In this document: piece after piece, positions 62,501 to 64,000 of the stretch | Layout: the number at the start of each line of letters is the position of its first letter | Numbering within the stretch: the first letter of the stretch is position 1 | Assembly (NCBI RefSeq): GCF_010183535.1 | Contig: NC_071333.1 | Location: 14,320,587-14,384,586, forward strand | Origin: Caenorhabditis remanei | Taxonomy: Eukaryota > Nematoda > Chromadorea > Rhabditida > Rhabditidae | DNA: 64,000 nucleotides | Direction of reading: 5' to 3' | Made by a program: the position numbers and the translations under genes | The notes under the pieces: model-generated | Seen by the model: only the letters and a program-made list of their open reading frames with translations | What the model was told of the DNA's origin: nothing | Database searches by the model: none

Positions 62501-64000
62501 TAGCAAGAGTGATGCAATTGATTCCGATAAAAAACAAGACGGTATAGTCAAACCATTTCTTCTGTGTTGTCTGAAGGCACTTGATACGGAGAGGATTCTT
62601 TGGTCCCATAAGAAACAACGAGAATTCTGTTCGATTGTGAAGACATGTTTTCTTCAGAAGTTTTCTGACAAACGTGTTTTGTTTTGCTTCGTTCCTTCGT
62701 TCTTCCTCTGCCAAGGCTTGTTTCAATTCTTGACTCGCTTCTAGGAACTTTTCTCTGGCATATGTCTCAATCAGTGCTCGTCTTCCATGCACTGGGCAGT
62801 TTGGATTGAAATGATGACATAATCCACTCCAGCTATGAACTCTTTGCCTTCGATATGGGACTCCGTTTGCGACTGGAAGCACTAGACTAGCATGTCGATT
62901 CAATCGGGAATCATCTCGACCTTCTGACATCGGTGATCTGTCAAAAGCAGTGATTGTGTTCCTAGGCACCAATCGTTTGTCAATGATAGCATCCAGATTT
63001 ACAGAATGTTTTCTTTCAGGGGAAGCATGATAATTAGCTGTGAGAAGTCTCGGAGATGATGTGTCTTCTGGGGAAGTTGGTCTTTGACAAGTGCATTCTG
63101 CTGGCGGAACTCCATTGTTAAAAGCTGGTGACGTTGTTTTAGCAATGATGAGCTCCAATTCCCGTTTCCTTTCATGCTCCTCTTCAACTGCTTGTTTTCT
63201 AGCTTCTTCTTCCTAAAAGTTGAAGTTTGAGAAAAAATGTTCAAGAAATTTATTCAAATGGAAAACCAAGAACACTATGTATAACTGGAACTTACCAACT
63301 GTCGTTTTTCTTCCTCCTTGCTCTCTTGGAAACCTTCGACCAAGATGGCTACCAGTAAATTGAAAAGCACGTAGTTACCAAATGTCATGAGAGCAACAAA
63401 GTACAATGCTGCCCATGGATTGGTTTGTGCCATACCGTTGAAAAGAACCATATTCCAATCTTCTTGAGTGAGAATCTAAAAATTTAGGAATGAATCAGAT
63501 TTTGAAATTCTCTAATAAACATTGGATAGATACAATCCCAATTGAACTTTAACGAGTATACAAAATCTTCAAAATTTCACAACAGTTTTACGAGTCACGA
63601 TAAGAAAAACTACACAGACCTGGAACACGGTAACAGTTGCAAACAAAAAGTTGTCGAAATTCATCCGATCACATTCACACATTTCAGAGAGAACTTGAGA
63701 TGATGTACACTGTAGACCTGTATCCGGATGATTGCAGAACTTGCATCCAAACAGTACCATTCCGAGAGTACTGTAAATTAACACAACACGTATACAAACA
63801 ACACTGGATACATAGAACCATGCAAATCATGCAAAACAGATTGCGATCGCCAGAATAGTAATCTTACCTGGAACACAGTGATCAGAGCCCAGAGCAGTGT
63901 GTCAAAGTTCTTCCTTTCACATTTTTTTGCAAGACCACCAAGAAATTTCTCTTCGACTTTGCAAAACTTGCACCCAAACAGGTTCATTCCAAGGATGCTG
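59535..64000 (-). CDS. cca-1: T-type voltage-gated calcium channel alpha-1 subunit, C-terminal half (runs off window end)
   Basis: Low-voltage-activated Cav3 channel; in C. elegans it supports pharyngeal muscle excitability. The window covers domain II pore through the C-terminus. Exons: 63868 to beyond 64000 or 63620-63770 (alternatives), then 63296-63475, 62400-63212, 62112-62353, 61540-62057, 61121-61270, 60715-61073, 60469-60669, 60219-60417, 59980-60161, 59642-59808 and 59535-59589. The III S4 sensor reads [17 protein letters not shown] and the IV S4 sensor [20 protein letters not shown]. Pore residues are Glu in domain II (LTQEDWN), Asp in III (SSKDGW) and Asp in IV (ATGDNWN), the T-type EEDD arrangement for the part seen. 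The II-III linker has a Cys/His-rich segment ([12 protein letters not shown]). The C-tail is short and acidic, then Arg-rich. All frames are intact. Confidence 0.95.
63620..63770 (-). other. cca-1: Alternative domain-II turret/pore exon of cca-1
   Basis: This exon encodes [11 protein letters not shown], then a turret with extra cysteines, and ends [14 protein letters not shown]. The exon at 63868 to the window end encodes the same channel segment ([11 protein letters not shown] to [14 protein letters not shown]) with identical splice phase. Including both would duplicate S5-P, so they must be mutually exclusive. Confidence 0.85.

Overview
The window is nuclear DNA of a Caenorhabditis-type nematode. 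Almost every gene is split by 40-60 bp introns with TTTTCAG acceptors and GTAAGT/GTGAGT donors, several ATGs lie just downstream of a trans-splice-like acceptor, intergenic DNA is AT-rich, and the translations match nematode families. The gene set adm-4 / gpx / sek-1 / eef-1A / sul-3 / cca-1 corresponds to a block I know from the C. elegans X chromosome (R03G5, C54D2 and ZK154 cosmids). Several EEF-1A residues differ from the C. elegans protein as I remember it, so a related Caenorhabditis species is likely. Exon boundaries below were read by hand from splice consensus and frame continuity.

Layout. 1-6.2 kb (minus): the 5' part of an ADAM17/TACE-type metalloprotease (adm-4), a four-exon cysteine glutathione peroxidase, and a nine-exon BED-finger protein derived from a hAT transposase. 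6.9-7.4 kb: an MSP-domain protein. 7.5-16.3 kb: a repeat-rich gene desert. It holds inverted-repeat elements with perfect 8-bp target duplications, one carrying a nested 1.1-kb palindrome, plus a BEL/Pao retroelement fragment abutting a degenerate gpx exon. 16.4-18.8 kb (minus): a 14-exon orphan protein. 20.8-23.3 kb (plus): a receptor joining an L-domain-like ectodomain to a seven-helix region. 23.7-26.2 kb (minus): a four-helix membrane protein.

26.2-34.4 kb is non-coding and lies upstream of sek-1 (p38 MAPKK, plus, 34.5-37.4 kb). eef-1A follows at 41.4-43 kb, then a sulfatase (sul-3, minus, 44.9-48.6 kb), a tiny secreted peptide (plus, 52 kb), a Thr-rich EB-module-like secreted protein (plus, 55.6-57.7 kb), a small secreted protein (minus, 58.0-58.8 kb), and the 3' half of the T-type calcium channel cca-1 (minus, 59.5 kb to the window end). 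The channel carries two tandem, apparently mutually exclusive domain-II pore exons.

The genes do not form one pathway. Functional themes are stress and innate-immune signalling (sek-1, gpx), translation (eef-1A), extracellular proteolysis and matrix (adm-4, sul-3, EB/Thr-rich), and excitability (cca-1). The points most worth a second look are the L-domain/7TM architecture with its apparent one-base frame break after the signal peptide, the alternative pore exons of cca-1, and the transposon-derived features of the 7.5-16 kb desert.
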